This document shows, in pieces, positions 36,942-48,342 of a stretch of 54,869 bases of DNA. The notes below the pieces were generated by a model. That model saw nothing but the letters and a program-made list of their open reading frames with translations, ran no database searches and was not told the DNA's origin. The position numbers were made by a program, and so were the translations under genes. The stretch spans positions 1-54,869 of the forward strand of contig CACAGG010000003.1 of NCBI GenBank assembly GCA_902531985.1, read 5' to 3'. Within the stretch, counting starts at the first letter, position 1. Each line of letters opens with the position of its first letter. The DNA comes from an uncultured marine group III euryarchaeote. GTDB lineage: Archaea; Thermoplasmatota; Poseidoniia; MGIII; CG-Epi1.

Positions 36942-36967
36942 TATTTCCCCAGAATCTCCTTCTTCAT
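36941..36967 (-). repeat. Orphan copy of the array 3' tail (mini-ORF MKKEILGK*) overlapping the start codon of paralog A
   Basis: Minus strand ATGAAGAAGGAGATTCTGGGGAAATAATGG; encodes exactly the terminal octapeptide of paralogs A, B, C and E, stop TAA overlaps ATG of 36941. Confidence 0.85.
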
Positions 36968-37000
36968 AAAATATTTACTGCACAGCAATAATTATTTCAA

Positions 37001-38188
37001 TCATATTATTCCAGCAGATTTGCCGCCTTTCTCAAATGCATTCAGTGCATGATCTAAATCTTCTTTTTCTAATCCAGCACTCATCATTACCCTAATTCTT
37101 GATTTATCTGGAGCAACCATTGGGAAAACAATTGGTAATGCAAATACATCCATATCCAGTAATTTTGCACTTAATTCTTTAGCTTTGTGTGATTCTCCAC
37201 ACATTACTGGAATAATTGGAGTTTCAGATACTCCTGTATCGAATCCCATAGATTGAACTTCTTTTCTGAAATATTCTGTATTAGACCATAATTTCTCGAC
37301 GTGCTCAGGTTCGCTTTCCAATACTTCTATCGAAGCTTTACAAGCTGCAATAGTAGCAGGAGGTGCTGAACCAGATAGTAACATTGTTCTTGATTTATTG
37401 AAAGCGTAGTCTACCATGTGCTTTTCACCAGCAACAAGGCCACCTACGACTCCAAATGCTTTGGAGAAAGATCCCGATTCCATATCTACTTCATCCTCAA
37501 CGCCAAAGTGAGCTCCAATTCCTCTTCCACCAGCCAAAACACCTTCACCATGGCAGTCATCAATGTAGGTCATAGCACCATACTCTCTAGCTAATTTTGT
37601 TATTTCATCAAGTGGTGCAATATCTCCATCCATAGAGAATACTCCATCGCTAATTACTAGAGTTTTTTCACTTTTCTTTGTGGCTTCCTTTAACCTATCT
37701 TCTAATTCACCCATATCATTGTGAGCATAGATTGTTCGATTTTCTTTTCTCACACCAGATAACCTCACTCCGTCAATGATTGATCCATGATTTAGCTGAT
37801 CAGAAATAATAGAATCATTTTTCCCTGCTAATTGAGGAATCAGCCCTGAATTAACTGCAAATCCTGTTTGATAATACAATGCAGCTTCCCGATTTTTAAA
37901 TCTAGCAATTGTATCTTCAAGTTCATTGTGAATGTCCATGTTACCAGCAATAGGTCTAACACTTCCACTTCCCGCTCCGTGTGATTTTACAGCATCAATA
38001 GCTGCCTGTTTGACTTTAGGATGATTACTCATGCTGAGATAATTATTTGCACAAAGCATGATTCGTTCTTTGTCATCAATAATAGCTCTACCAGTTGATG
38101 GCCCGCCTATTACGGGAGGTTTCCAATCAAAACCTTTCTTAACTAATTCGTCATATTCACTTTTCATCCAGTCTGTCGGGCTACTCAT
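37001..38188 (-). CDS. kbl: 2-amino-3-ketobutyrate CoA ligase (glycine C-acetyltransferase)
   Basis: LCANNYLSMSNHPKV, HGAGSGSVRPIAGN, DGVFSMDGDIAPLDEI, GSFSKAFGVVGG. Confidence 0.92.
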   Translation of the reverse strand: MSSPTDWMKSEYDELVKKGFDWKPPVIGGPSTGRAIIDDKERIMLCANNYLSMSNHPKVKQAAIDAVKSHGAGSGSVRPIAGNMDIHNELEDTIARFKNREAALYYQTGFAVNSGLIPQLAGKNDSIISDQLNHGSIIDGVRLSGVRKENRTIYAHNDMGELEDRLKEATKKSEKTLVISDGVFSMDGDIAPLDEITKLAREYGAMTYIDDCHGEGVLAGGRGIGAHFGVEDEVDMESGSFSKAFGVVGGLVAGEKHMVDYAFNKSRTMLLSGSAPPATIAACKASIEVLESEPEHVEKLWSNTEYFRKEVQSMGFDTGVSETPIIPVMCGESHKAKELSAKLLDMDVFALPIVFPMVAPDKSRIRVMMSAGLEKEDLDHALNAFEKGGKSAGII

Positions 38189-39107
38189 TTAGTCTCCTTA
38201 GATTCGTAATCATTTCCTCAGTCATTTTTGATATATCAAATTTTGGTTCCCATTTCCAATCATTTCTTGCGTCCTCGTCATTTATTGAAATTGGCCAAGT
38301 ATTTGCAATATCTTGCCTGTAATCAGGTTGGTAAGTACATTCAAAATCGATATGAGAAGAAATTTCATCAGCTAATTCTTTAGCTGAAAAACTCATACTA
38401 GACAGATTATAGTTAGAATGGTAATTCAATGAATCTAGAGGAGCATCCATTAATTCAAGAGTTGCCCTTATTGCATCGTCCATGAACATCATAGGTAATC
38501 GGGTGTCTTCGCTCACAAAGCATTCATATTTTCCATTTTCAATTGCATCAAAGTACATTTCAACGGCATAGTCAGTTGTTCCTCCAGTAGGTCTGTGTTT
38601 CCAACTAATTAATCCTGGATATCTTATCCCTCTAACGTCAATATTGTGTTCATTGAAATATAGATCACACAATTCTTCCCCCTTAACTTTAGTTATACCA
38701 TAAACAGTTTCAGGATTTAATTCAACATTTTGTGGTGTATTTTCTCTTGGAACATCAGGTCCGAAGACAGCTATTGAGCTTGGACAAAATAGGCGTTGAT
38801 TGCATTTCTTTGCAACTTTAAGAACATTCTCTAAACCATTAACGTTGACTTTCCTGCACAATTCAGGATTCTTTTCGCCTGTTGCAGAGAGTATAGCGGC
38901 TAAATGGTAAACAATTTTGATTCCATTCTCGTCATTTATTTTATCATAGGAATTCAAATCTGTAACATCACATTTTACAAATTCGCCATTATAATTTCCG
39001 GGTTCTTTCAAGTCTGAAGCAATTATTTTGTCTTTACCGTATTTTTCTTGTAACGCAAGGACTAATTCAGTTCCAATTTGCCCTAAAGCTCCAGTTACAA
39101 GAATCAT
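38181..39107 (-). CDS. NAD-dependent epimerase-type L-threonine dehydrogenase
   Basis: ILVTGALGQIGTELV, HLAAILSATGEKNPELC, YGITKVKGE, LRYPG-type GIRYPGLISW; overlaps kbl by 8 nt. Confidence 0.85.
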   Translation of the reverse strand: MILVTGALGQIGTELVLALQEKYGKDKIIASDLKEPGNYNGEFVKCDVTDLNSYDKINDENGIKIVYHLAAILSATGEKNPELCRKVNVNGLENVLKVAKKCNQRLFCPSSIAVFGPDVPRENTPQNVELNPETVYGITKVKGEELCDLYFNEHNIDVRGIRYPGLISWKHRPTGGTTDYAVEMYFDAIENGKYECFVSEDTRLPMMFMDDAIRATLELMDAPLDSLNYHSNYNLSSMSFSAKELADEISSHIDFECTYQPDYRQDIANTWPISINDEDARNDWKWEPKFDISKMTEEMITNLRRLNE

Positions 39108-39156
39108 TTTAGTTAATAGATAGATTCCTTTATATTGATTCCCAAAGGGTCATTAA

Positions 39157-39852
39157 ATGCGCGTTTCATGGGATATTATGCGTGATGGTCTTCCAATCAT
39201 AATTGTTAATCTCAAAACGTACGAGCAAGGTTACGGTGCAGACGGTTTCGAACTCTGTAAGATAATGGAAGAAATATCCTTAGAGCATAATGTAAACCTA
39301 GCAGCTGCAGTTTCAGCAATAGACTTAATCGATTACAGTGATAATTTGAAAATACCAATCTTTGCACAACATGTTGACGGAGTAACTTACGGTTCGAACA
39401 CTGGTTCTATACTTCCTGAAGCAGTCAAATATTCAGGAGCAGTCGGCACTCTGGTAAATCACGCAGAATGTCAAATGAGCTGGGAGGAGATTGAGAAGAC
39501 AATAAATCGTTGTAAAGAGCTTGGTCTCTCGACTGTACTTTGTACGGCTGATCTAGAGTCTTCAGAGAAAGGATCGCATTTGAATCCCGACATGATTGCA
39601 GTTGAACCTCCTGAATTGATAGGTGGAGATATCTCAGTTTCATCAGCAAAACCTGAGATCATTTCAGATACTGTAGAAATAGTAAAGGAGATTAATTCAG
39701 AAATTTCAGTTCTTTGTGGTGCAGGTGTTAAAAACCAAGAAGATGTTTCCAAAGCAATATCTCTGGGTTCCGAAGGAATTCTTCTTGCATCAGGAGTAGT
39801 AAAATCTTCAGAGCCTCGAAAAGTTTTAATGGATTTAATTAAAGGATTATAA
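39157..39852 (+). CDS. tpiA: Triosephosphate isomerase (archaeal)
   Basis: PIIIVNLKTYEQGYG, IFAQHVDGVTYGSNTGSILPEAVKYSGAVGTLVNHAE, VEPPELIGG, VLCGAGVKNQEDV. Confidence 0.93.
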   Translation: MRVSWDIMRDGLPIIIVNLKTYEQGYGADGFELCKIMEEISLEHNVNLAAAVSAIDLIDYSDNLKIPIFAQHVDGVTYGSNTGSILPEAVKYSGAVGTLVNHAECQMSWEEIEKTINRCKELGLSTVLCTADLESSEKGSHLNPDMIAVEPPELIGGDISVSSAKPEIISDTVEIVKEINSEISVLCGAGVKNQEDVSKAISLGSEGILLASGVVKSSEPRKVLMDLIKGL

Positions 39853-39867
39853 TCAATTTTATATAGG

Positions 39868-39930
39868 GGCTGGAGTAGACAACCTCAGGTTGCCTACTGC
39901 TTGTAATTGTTACAACTCGTCAGGCCAGCC
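39868..39930 (+). promoter_or_regulatory. Three-way-junction-like dyad structure upstream of groES (RNA leader or operator)
   Basis: P1 GGCTGG 39868-39873/CCAGCC 39925-39930; P2 AGTAGaCAACCtcaGGTTGcCTACT 39874-39898; P3 TTGTAA-ttg-TTACAA 39901-39915. Confidence 0.65.
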
Positions 39931-39954
39931 TATCCTTAAAATGGAGGAAAAAAA

Positions 39955-41893
<1,939 letters not shown>

Positions 41894-41898
41894 GGATT

Positions 41899-42384
41899 TT
41901 ATCCTTTCAATTCAATAAGTCTTTCCAAAACAGCTTCTGCGTGACCTTTAGCCTTTACTTTAGTCCAGGCTTCAGCAATTTCACCAGCAGGATTAATCAG
42001 GTAAGTAGTTCTTACTACTCCCATGTAGGTTTTACCATACATCGATTTTTCTTGCCATACTCCATAATCAGAAAGCATAGTTTTCTCAGTATCTGCTAAA
42101 AGCTCTACAGATAAATCATGTTTTTCAATAAATTTACAATGTTTGGCTTCAGTATCGGGACTTATTCCGTATATTGCAGCTCCATGTTCCTTGAATTTAT
42201 CGCTTAAATCAGAGAATTCCTTTGCTTCTACAGTACAACCTGGAGTATCATCTCTAGGATAGAAATAGACTACAGTCCATTTGTCTAATAAATGTTCTAA
42301 TTCAATTGTTTTTCCATTTTGATCTGGTATCGAAAAATTTGGAGCCTTTTGACCCGCTTCTAAAATTTCAGTCATACACTTCAA
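41899..42384 (-). CDS. bcp: Peroxiredoxin, Bcp/PrxQ type
   Basis: GQKAPNFSIPDQNGKTIEL, VVYFYPRDDTPGCTVEAKEFSD, GISPDTEAKHCKFIEKH. Confidence 0.95.
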   Translation of the reverse strand: MKCMTEILEAGQKAPNFSIPDQNGKTIELEHLLDKWTVVYFYPRDDTPGCTVEAKEFSDLSDKFKEHGAAIYGISPDTEAKHCKFIEKHDLSVELLADTEKTMLSDYGVWQEKSMYGKTYMGVVRTTYLINPAGEIAEAWTKVKAKGHAEAVLERLIELKG

Positions 42385-42406
42385 CTAGATAGAGGATAAT
42401 TAAAAT

Positions 42407-43951
42407 TTACAGAGGAATATTACCATGCTTTCTTTTTGGCATTTCTTCTCTTTTACTTCCGTATCTTTCTAGGGCTACAATCAATTCATTTCTTGTATCG
42501 CGTGGGAAAATTACTCGGTCAATATATCCTCGTTCTGCTGCGATGTAAGGGGATGCAAATTTTTCTTTGTATTCGTCAGTCAATTCCTTGTGTTTCTTTT
42601 CAGGATCTTCAGCCTCGCCAATTTCCTTTCTAAAAATAATATTAACAGCACCATCAGACCCCATCACTGCAATTTCAGCAGTGGGCCATGCAACATTTAG
42701 ATCTGCACGTATGTGTTTTGACGACATAACATCGTATGCACCACCGTAGGCTTTCCTGGTGATTACAGTTAATTTAGGCACAGATGCTTCTGAAAAAGCA
42801 TACAATAATTTCGCACCATGCCGAATTATGCCTCCGTGTTCCTGTGCAGTTCCAGGCAAAAATCCTGGAACATCAACGAAAGTTACTATTGGAATATTGA
42901 AAGCATCACAAAATCGAACAAATCGGGCAGCCTTTGTTGAAGCATCAATATCTAGACATCCAGCCAAGACAGCAGGCTGGTTTGCTACAATACCTACAGG
43001 ATGTCCTTTTAATCTTGTAAAACCAGTAATTATATTTTTAGCCCAGTGAGGTTGTAATTCGAATAATCTTTCATCAAATATTAGATTGATAACATCCCTC
43101 ATATCGTAAGGTTCATTTGAATTATTTGGAATAATTGAATCCAATTCTTTTATTCCTTTAAGTTCCTGTTTATCATAGTTAGAAATAGGTACTCCCTCAG
43201 CATTATTTTGAGGAATATAGCTCATTAATTCTCTGAGTGAATCAAACATATCTTCCTCAGAATCACATGCTAAGTGTGCAACTCCCGAAGTTGAGTTATG
43301 AGTCATAGCACCTCCTAAATCCTCAAAAGTAACATCTTCATGAGTTACAGTTTTGATCACATCAGGCCCTGTAATGAACATATGACTTGTATTCTTAACC
43401 ATCAAAGTAAAATCCGTCATGGCCGGACTGTACACAGCACCTCCAGCACATGGTCCAAGTATCAGAGAGAATTGAGGAATAACTCCTGAGGATTTTACGT
43501 TTCGATAGAAAATTTCCGCATATCCTCCTAAACTTGCTACACCTTCTTGAATTCTAGCCCCACCTGAATCATTAAGCCCAATGATAGGACATCCTGTTTT
43601 TGCAGCCATATCCATAACTTTGCATATTTTTTGTGCATGGGCCTCTCCTAAAGCCCCCCCGAAAACAGTAAAATCTTGAGCGAAAACGTAGACAGTTCTA
43701 CCATTAATTGTACCATGACCAGTAATTACTCCATCTCCATCAGGTTTTTTCTTGTCTAATCCAAAATTAGAACTTCTATGCTTGACAAGTGCATCAAGTT
43801 CAACGAATGAGTCGGAATCTAATAACGAGTTAATCCTCTCTCGTGCAGTCATCTTACCTGCATTATGTTGTTTTTCGATTCTCTTAGGGTCTCCTTTAGA
43901 TATTTCTTCTAATTTTTTCTCAAGATTTTCAATCTTCTCTGATGTACCCAT
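42407..43951 (-). CDS. pccB: Acyl-CoA (propionyl/acetyl-CoA) carboxylase, carboxyltransferase beta subunit
   Basis: [85 protein letters not shown]. Confidence 0.94.
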   Translation of the reverse strand: MGTSEKIENLEKKLEEISKGDPKRIEKQHNAGKMTARERINSLLDSDSFVELDALVKHRSSNFGLDKKKPDGDGVITGHGTINGRTVYVFAQDFTVFGGALGEAHAQKICKVMDMAAKTGCPIIGLNDSGGARIQEGVASLGGYAEIFYRNVKSSGVIPQFSLILGPCAGGAVYSPAMTDFTLMVKNTSHMFITGPDVIKTVTHEDVTFEDLGGAMTHNSTSGVAHLACDSEEDMFDSLRELMSYIPQNNAEGVPISNYDKQELKGIKELDSIIPNNSNEPYDMRDVINLIFDERLFELQPHWAKNIITGFTRLKGHPVGIVANQPAVLAGCLDIDASTKAARFVRFCDAFNIPIVTFVDVPGFLPGTAQEHGGIIRHGAKLLYAFSEASVPKLTVITRKAYGGAYDVMSSKHIRADLNVAWPTAEIAVMGSDGAVNIIFRKEIGEAEDPEKKHKELTDEYKEKFASPYIAAERGYIDRVIFPRDTRNELIVALERYGSKREEMPKRKHGNIPL

Positions 43952-44039
43952 TAAACTCCTATCGAAGGAGTTCTATAACTTTGTGCCTACTATTGTGTGG
44001 ATGCCCAAAGCACTTATCATATGGCTTCAATAACACTAC

Positions 44040-45296
44040 GTGACTCAAGGCGTACGTGGCACTCGAGATTTCTATCCTGAGGATATGAGATTGAGAAATT
44101 GGCTGTTTGACAATTTCATTGCAGCTTCGCTTTTACATGGTTTCGAAGAATATGATGCTCCTGTTTTAGAGCATGAAGGATTGTATACTCGAAAACAGGG
44201 AGAGGAAATAACAAAGCAACTATACAATTTCCAAGATAAGGGAGAACGTAAGGTAGCTCTTCGTCCGGAAATGACACCTTCGTTAGCTCGTATGGTTATG
44301 GCCAGAGCTGGAAGTTTACCAATGCCAATCAAATGGTTTTCAATTCCACAATGCTGGCGCTATGAAAGAACGCAAAGGGGCCGTGGGCGCGAACATTATC
44401 AGTGGAATGTAGATATTTGGGGAACAACAGAATTATCAGCAGATGCTGAATTGATTTCAGTTATTGTAACATTTTTTGAGGAAATAGGTTTAACATCAGA
44501 GGATATTGTAATTCGAGTAAGTAGTCGTAAAGTATTGGAAGAGGTCCTAGGATCATTGGGTGTTGAGGGAGATTTGTTTGCTAAAACATGTATTATAGTA
44601 GATAAGATGGACAAATTATCTTCAGAAGTAATTGAAGAACAATTATCTGACTTAGGCCATTCATCAGAAGTTATAGGAAAAATCCAGTCAGTTCTTGGAA
44701 TAAAAGATATGAGTAATTTAGTCGATGCATTGGGAAAAGAAAGTGCAGCAATTGCCGAATTGACTACATTATTTGATTTAATTGATTCATATGGAATGTC
44801 TGAATGGATTCAATTCGATGCCTCTATTGTCAGAGGCCTTGCATACTACACAGGTTCTGTTTTCGAAGCCCATGATAGAGAAGGTAAATTCAGAGCAATA
44901 TGCGGTGGTGGAAGGTACGATAATCTTCTATCAACATTAGGAGGAAAAGATTTACCAGCAACAGGTTTTGGCTTTGGAGACATGGTAATTATGGAATTAT
45001 TAGCTGATAAAAATTTAGTTCCTGAACTAATCGGTGGAGTGGACGATATCGTTCTTCCTTTAAACCAAGATTTAAGAGATATTGCAGTTAGAGTGGCAGC
45101 AGCATTACGACTTTCAGATCGAACTGTTGATTTAGTCTTAGAGGACAAAAAAATGAAATGGGCTTTCAAGCATGCTGAACGAGTTGGTGCTAAACGTTTA
45201 GTTCTTCTAGCTCCCGATGAGTGGTCTCGTAAGATGATTAAGGTTAAAGATTTAGAAACTGGTGAAGAAAAAGAAGTATCTTTGAAAGATCTTTAG
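44040..45296 (+). CDS. hisS: Histidyl-tRNA synthetase (GTG start)
   Basis: GVRGTRDFYPEDMRLRNWLF, ALRPEMTPSLARMV, RGLAYYTGSVFEA, FRAICGGGRYDNL. Confidence 0.96.
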   Translation: MTQGVRGTRDFYPEDMRLRNWLFDNFIAASLLHGFEEYDAPVLEHEGLYTRKQGEEITKQLYNFQDKGERKVALRPEMTPSLARMVMARAGSLPMPIKWFSIPQCWRYERTQRGRGREHYQWNVDIWGTTELSADAELISVIVTFFEEIGLTSEDIVIRVSSRKVLEEVLGSLGVEGDLFAKTCIIVDKMDKLSSEVIEEQLSDLGHSSEVIGKIQSVLGIKDMSNLVDALGKESAAIAELTTLFDLIDSYGMSEWIQFDASIVRGLAYYTGSVFEAHDREGKFRAICGGGRYDNLLSTLGGKDLPATGFGFGDMVIMELLADKNLVPELIGGVDDIVLPLNQDLRDIAVRVAAALRLSDRTVDLVLEDKKMKWAFKHAERVGAKRLVLLAPDEWSRKMIKVKDLETGEEKEVSLKDL

Positions 45297-46567
45297 ACTT
45301 CACATTCGTTTAGTGGTTTGTCATCACGAGTTCGAATGATAATAGGAAATTCAAAACATAATTGTCCTTTATCATTTCTTTCTTGTCTACTTTGATATTC
45401 TAATTCGACAGCAAACCAATCTTTTTCATTTAGTTGAGTGTCCTCTAAAGTATATCCTTTTTGAATTAATTCAGAAGTCAGATTATCCATATTTTCTTCA
45501 CCTAAACGACCGCCGCCAGCCCATCCACAGTCTACTAGAACAGGTTCATCAAAAAATGGGCTTTTTTCATACTGCCCAAGCCTAAATCGTGCAAATCGAA
45601 CCTCGTGTTTACCTGAACCTGGACAGACTCTGGTTACAATACAATCGGTAGTTTCAATGAATTTAAATTTGTAAGCCCCTTTTCGCTTAGGTTTTCCATT
45701 CATTGTAAAAGTTATAGTATCTTCAGCTTGTCTTAGAATGAATCCTTCCCATTCTTCTTTCTTTGCTTGGGCTGCCATGTTTTCAGTGAAAGTACTAATT
45801 TCACGTTCTCCGAAAAATTTAGTTATCTCTAATCTTTCCAAAAAGGATCTATCAGTAACATCCTCACCATACCAAAAGATAACATCGAATACATTGTATC
45901 TGAATTTGTATCCTTCCGATACTAGCGATTCATATTTTGATTTGGCCTTTGCTTCAGTAGTAGTTTCTGTAGTAACTGCTTTCAAAACTTTAGGATCTTC
46001 ATCTCCATTATTATCAAATGCTACTAATTCTCCAATGATTAAGGATTCATCAGGTAATTTATTCAAATTAGTTCTTAATTCTTTAACAACAGATAAGATT
46101 TCAGTTATTGGTTTTATTCTTCTTGTATAGCCTATACGCTCTTTTCCAGTATTATGTAGTAAAATACAGGATCCATTGTATTTTCTTTCAGCCAGCCAAG
46201 TTTCATCATATGGGTCATCTTTGTCTTTGATTTTGCTGATTGGCTTACATGGAGCAAACGATTGTGTCAAGGTCGAACTTACGACTATTTCTTCGCCAAC
46301 TATTGCGTCTTCCTTGTTTTCAACATACCCTTCTTCTTTTTTCTTCTTCACTTTTCTTTCAAATTCTAAAATAGTTTGTTCATCATCTGAGGTTTCATTT
46401 GATCGACCTTTATTTTTGCCATGTACCGTTTCTTTAGTTTTCTGTTTTTTACCGTCTTCGTCTTCCTTTGATGTCCACCATTCAGTAATTATTTCATTTC
46501 CTTTTGCTTCTATTACCATATGTTTCAATCTTCCGGTAAGATGTAATTGGTACAGAGTTGTCTTCAT
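45293..46567 (-). CDS. WGR-like N-terminal domain + ATP-dependent DNA ligase-like adenylation domain
   Basis: N-term MKTTLYQLHLTGRLKHMVIEAKGNEIITEWW (WGR-like); nucleotidyltransferase-like motifs ERKYNGSCIL (I, KxNG not KxDG), LIIGELVAF (III), WEGFILRQAED (IV), AYKFKF (V). Start moved to 46567 because the longer ORF runs through tRNA-His. Confidence 0.65.
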   Translation of the reverse strand: MKTTLYQLHLTGRLKHMVIEAKGNEIITEWWTSKEDEDGKKQKTKETVHGKNKGRSNETSDDEQTILEFERKVKKKKEEGYVENKEDAIVGEEIVVSSTLTQSFAPCKPISKIKDKDDPYDETWLAERKYNGSCILLHNTGKERIGYTRRIKPITEILSVVKELRTNLNKLPDESLIIGELVAFDNNGDEDPKVLKAVTTETTTEAKAKSKYESLVSEGYKFRYNVFDVIFWYGEDVTDRSFLERLEITKFFGEREISTFTENMAAQAKKEEWEGFILRQAEDTITFTMNGKPKRKGAYKFKFIETTDCIVTRVCPGSGKHEVRFARFRLGQYEKSPFFDEPVLVDCGWAGGGRLGEENMDNLTSELIQKGYTLEDTQLNEKDWFAVELEYQSRQERNDKGQLCFEFPIIIRTRDDKPLNECEV

Positions 46568-46600
46568 CGTTAATCTCCCATAATTTAGGACTATAAAAAA

Positions 46601-46678
46601 TGGGGCGAAGCCCGGGAATCGAACCCGGGACGAGGGAACCACAATCCCCCAGTTTAACCAAACTAGCCTAGCTTCGCC
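46601..46678 (-). tRNA. tRNA-His (GTG) with encoded G-1 and CCA
   Basis: Reverse complement G-GCGAAGCTAGGCTAGTTTGGTTAAACTGGGGGATTGTGGTTCCCTCGTCCCGGGTTCGATTCCCGGGCTTCGC-C-CCA. Confidence 0.93.
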
Positions 46679-46722
46679 AAGTCATTGCAAAGAAGCAGGG
46701 GATTAGATAAAATTACGTGAGA

Positions 46723-48342
46723 TTACAAAATTTCTTTTGGGCGATATTCTCCCCAAACTTTTCGCAGGGAATTACAAACTTCACCAATAGTTACTTTGTT
46801 ACTTACTGCTTCAATAATATAAGGCATCAAATTTTCATCAGTGGATGCTATTTCTTCAATTTTTTGAATATATTTTGAAACTTCTCCTCTTTCTTTTCTT
46901 AAAACAGATAATTTACTGATTTGTTCTTTTATTGCTTCTTCATCTATCTTTGTAATTTCTTCACTCCCACCTTCATCATCTTCCAAATATTCATTAACAC
47001 CTACTATGATTCTTTCTTTTGCTTCAACTTCCTTTTGAAATCTGTAGGCAGAATCCATGATTTGTGATTGAACCCATCCTTCTTCGATACATTCTAGCAT
47101 TCCTCCCTTATCATCTATTTCCGTGATTAAAGCCATAGAACTGTCATAAAGTTCTTGAGTCATTTTTTCTATAGTGTAGGAACCTGCTAAAGGATCTACA
47201 GTGTAAGGAACTCCTGATTCCTCTGCGATTATTTGTTGTGTTCTAAGGGCTACCTTTGCAGCTTTTTCAGATGGAAGCCCTAATGCTTCATCTAAGGCAT
47301 TAGTGTGTAAACTCTGAGTTCCTCCTAATACTGCAGAAAGTGCTTGTATTGCAGTTCTAACCACATTGTTGTGAGGTTGTTGTGCAGTTAGCGTAGATCC
47401 TCCTGTTTGAGTGTGAAATTTCATAGTCATTGATTTTTCATTTTTAGAACCAAATCTCTTTGATATGATATTAGCCCACAGTTTCCTTGCAGCTCTAAAT
47501 TTCGCAATTTCATAAAGAAAATCATTATGTCCGTTAAAGAAGAAAGTCATCCTAGGAGCAAAGTCATCGATATCTAATCCTTTTTCGATTGCAGCTTCAA
47601 CATATGCGATTCCATTAGCAATTGTGAAAGCTAATTCTTGTTCAGCAGTACATCCAGCTTCTCTTATGTGGTATCCAGAAACAGATATTGTGTTCCAGTT
47701 AGGAACTTTTTTAGCACAGTATTCAAACACATCAGTCGTCAACCTCATGGATTGTTTAGGAGGGAAAATGTAAGTTCCTCTTGCAATGTATTCTTTTAAA
47801 ATATCATTTTGAATTGTTCCTCTTAATTTTTCTTGAGAAACTCCCTGATTTACACCACTAGCAATGTACATTGCTAATAGAATCGATGCAGGAGCATTAA
47901 TTGTCATACTAGTTGATACCTTATCGAGAGGAACTTGATCGAACAGAGCATCCATGTCTTCAACAGAATCGATTGCGACTCCTACTTTTCCAACTTCTCC
48001 CATAGCCATGGCATCATCACTATCATAACCAATTTGAGTTGGTAAATCAAATGCTACAGATAATCCACTTTGACCCTCAGCCAACAAATATCGGAATCTT
48101 TCGTTTGTTTCCTTCGCAGTACCAAATCCTGCATATTGCCTCATGGTCCAAAGTCTGCCTCTGTATCCGGTCGCGTGTATGCCTCTTGTGTAAGGAAATT
48201 TTCCAGGTAATTCTAGTTTAGAATCATTTACATCTTCAGGAGTGTCTAGTATCTCGCGTTCATCCAATAACGTTTCTTTTCTTTCGGGATATTTGTCCAG
48301 AGTTGGCTTGAGTGTTTCTTCTTCCCATCGTTTCTTACTCAT
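46723..48342 (-). CDS. Methylmalonyl-CoA mutase, large-subunit catalytic domain
   Basis: [86 protein letters not shown]. Confidence 0.96.
   Translation of the reverse strand: MSKKRWEEETLKPTLDKYPERKETLLDEREILDTPEDVNDSKLELPGKFPYTRGIHATGYRGRLWTMRQYAGFGTAKETNERFRYLLAEGQSGLSVAFDLPTQIGYDSDDAMAMGEVGKVGVAIDSVEDMDALFDQVPLDKVSTSMTINAPASILLAMYIASGVNQGVSQEKLRGTIQNDILKEYIARGTYIFPPKQSMRLTTDVFEYCAKKVPNWNTISVSGYHIREAGCTAEQELAFTIANGIAYVEAAIEKGLDIDDFAPRMTFFFNGHNDFLYEIAKFRAARKLWANIISKRFGSKNEKSMTMKFHTQTGGSTLTAQQPHNNVVRTAIQALSAVLGGTQSLHTNALDEALGLPSEKAAKVALRTQQIIAEESGVPYTVDPLAGSYTIEKMTQELYDSSMALITEIDDKGGMLECIEEGWVQSQIMDSAYRFQKEVEAKERIIVGVNEYLEDDEGGSEEITKIDEEAIKEQISKLSVLRKERGEVSKYIQKIEEIASTDENLMPYIIEAVSNKVTIGEVCNSLRKVWGEYRPKEIL

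Noticed and set aside
33773-36967. Array interpreted as a mobile element or defence island
   Set aside because: No transposase, integrase, inverted terminal repeats, nuclease or toxin domain recognised; paralogous domain shuffling explains the data better.
46568-46642. N-terminal extension of the ligase-like ORF
   Set aside because: Reads through tRNA-His; ATG 46567 starts a plausible protein.
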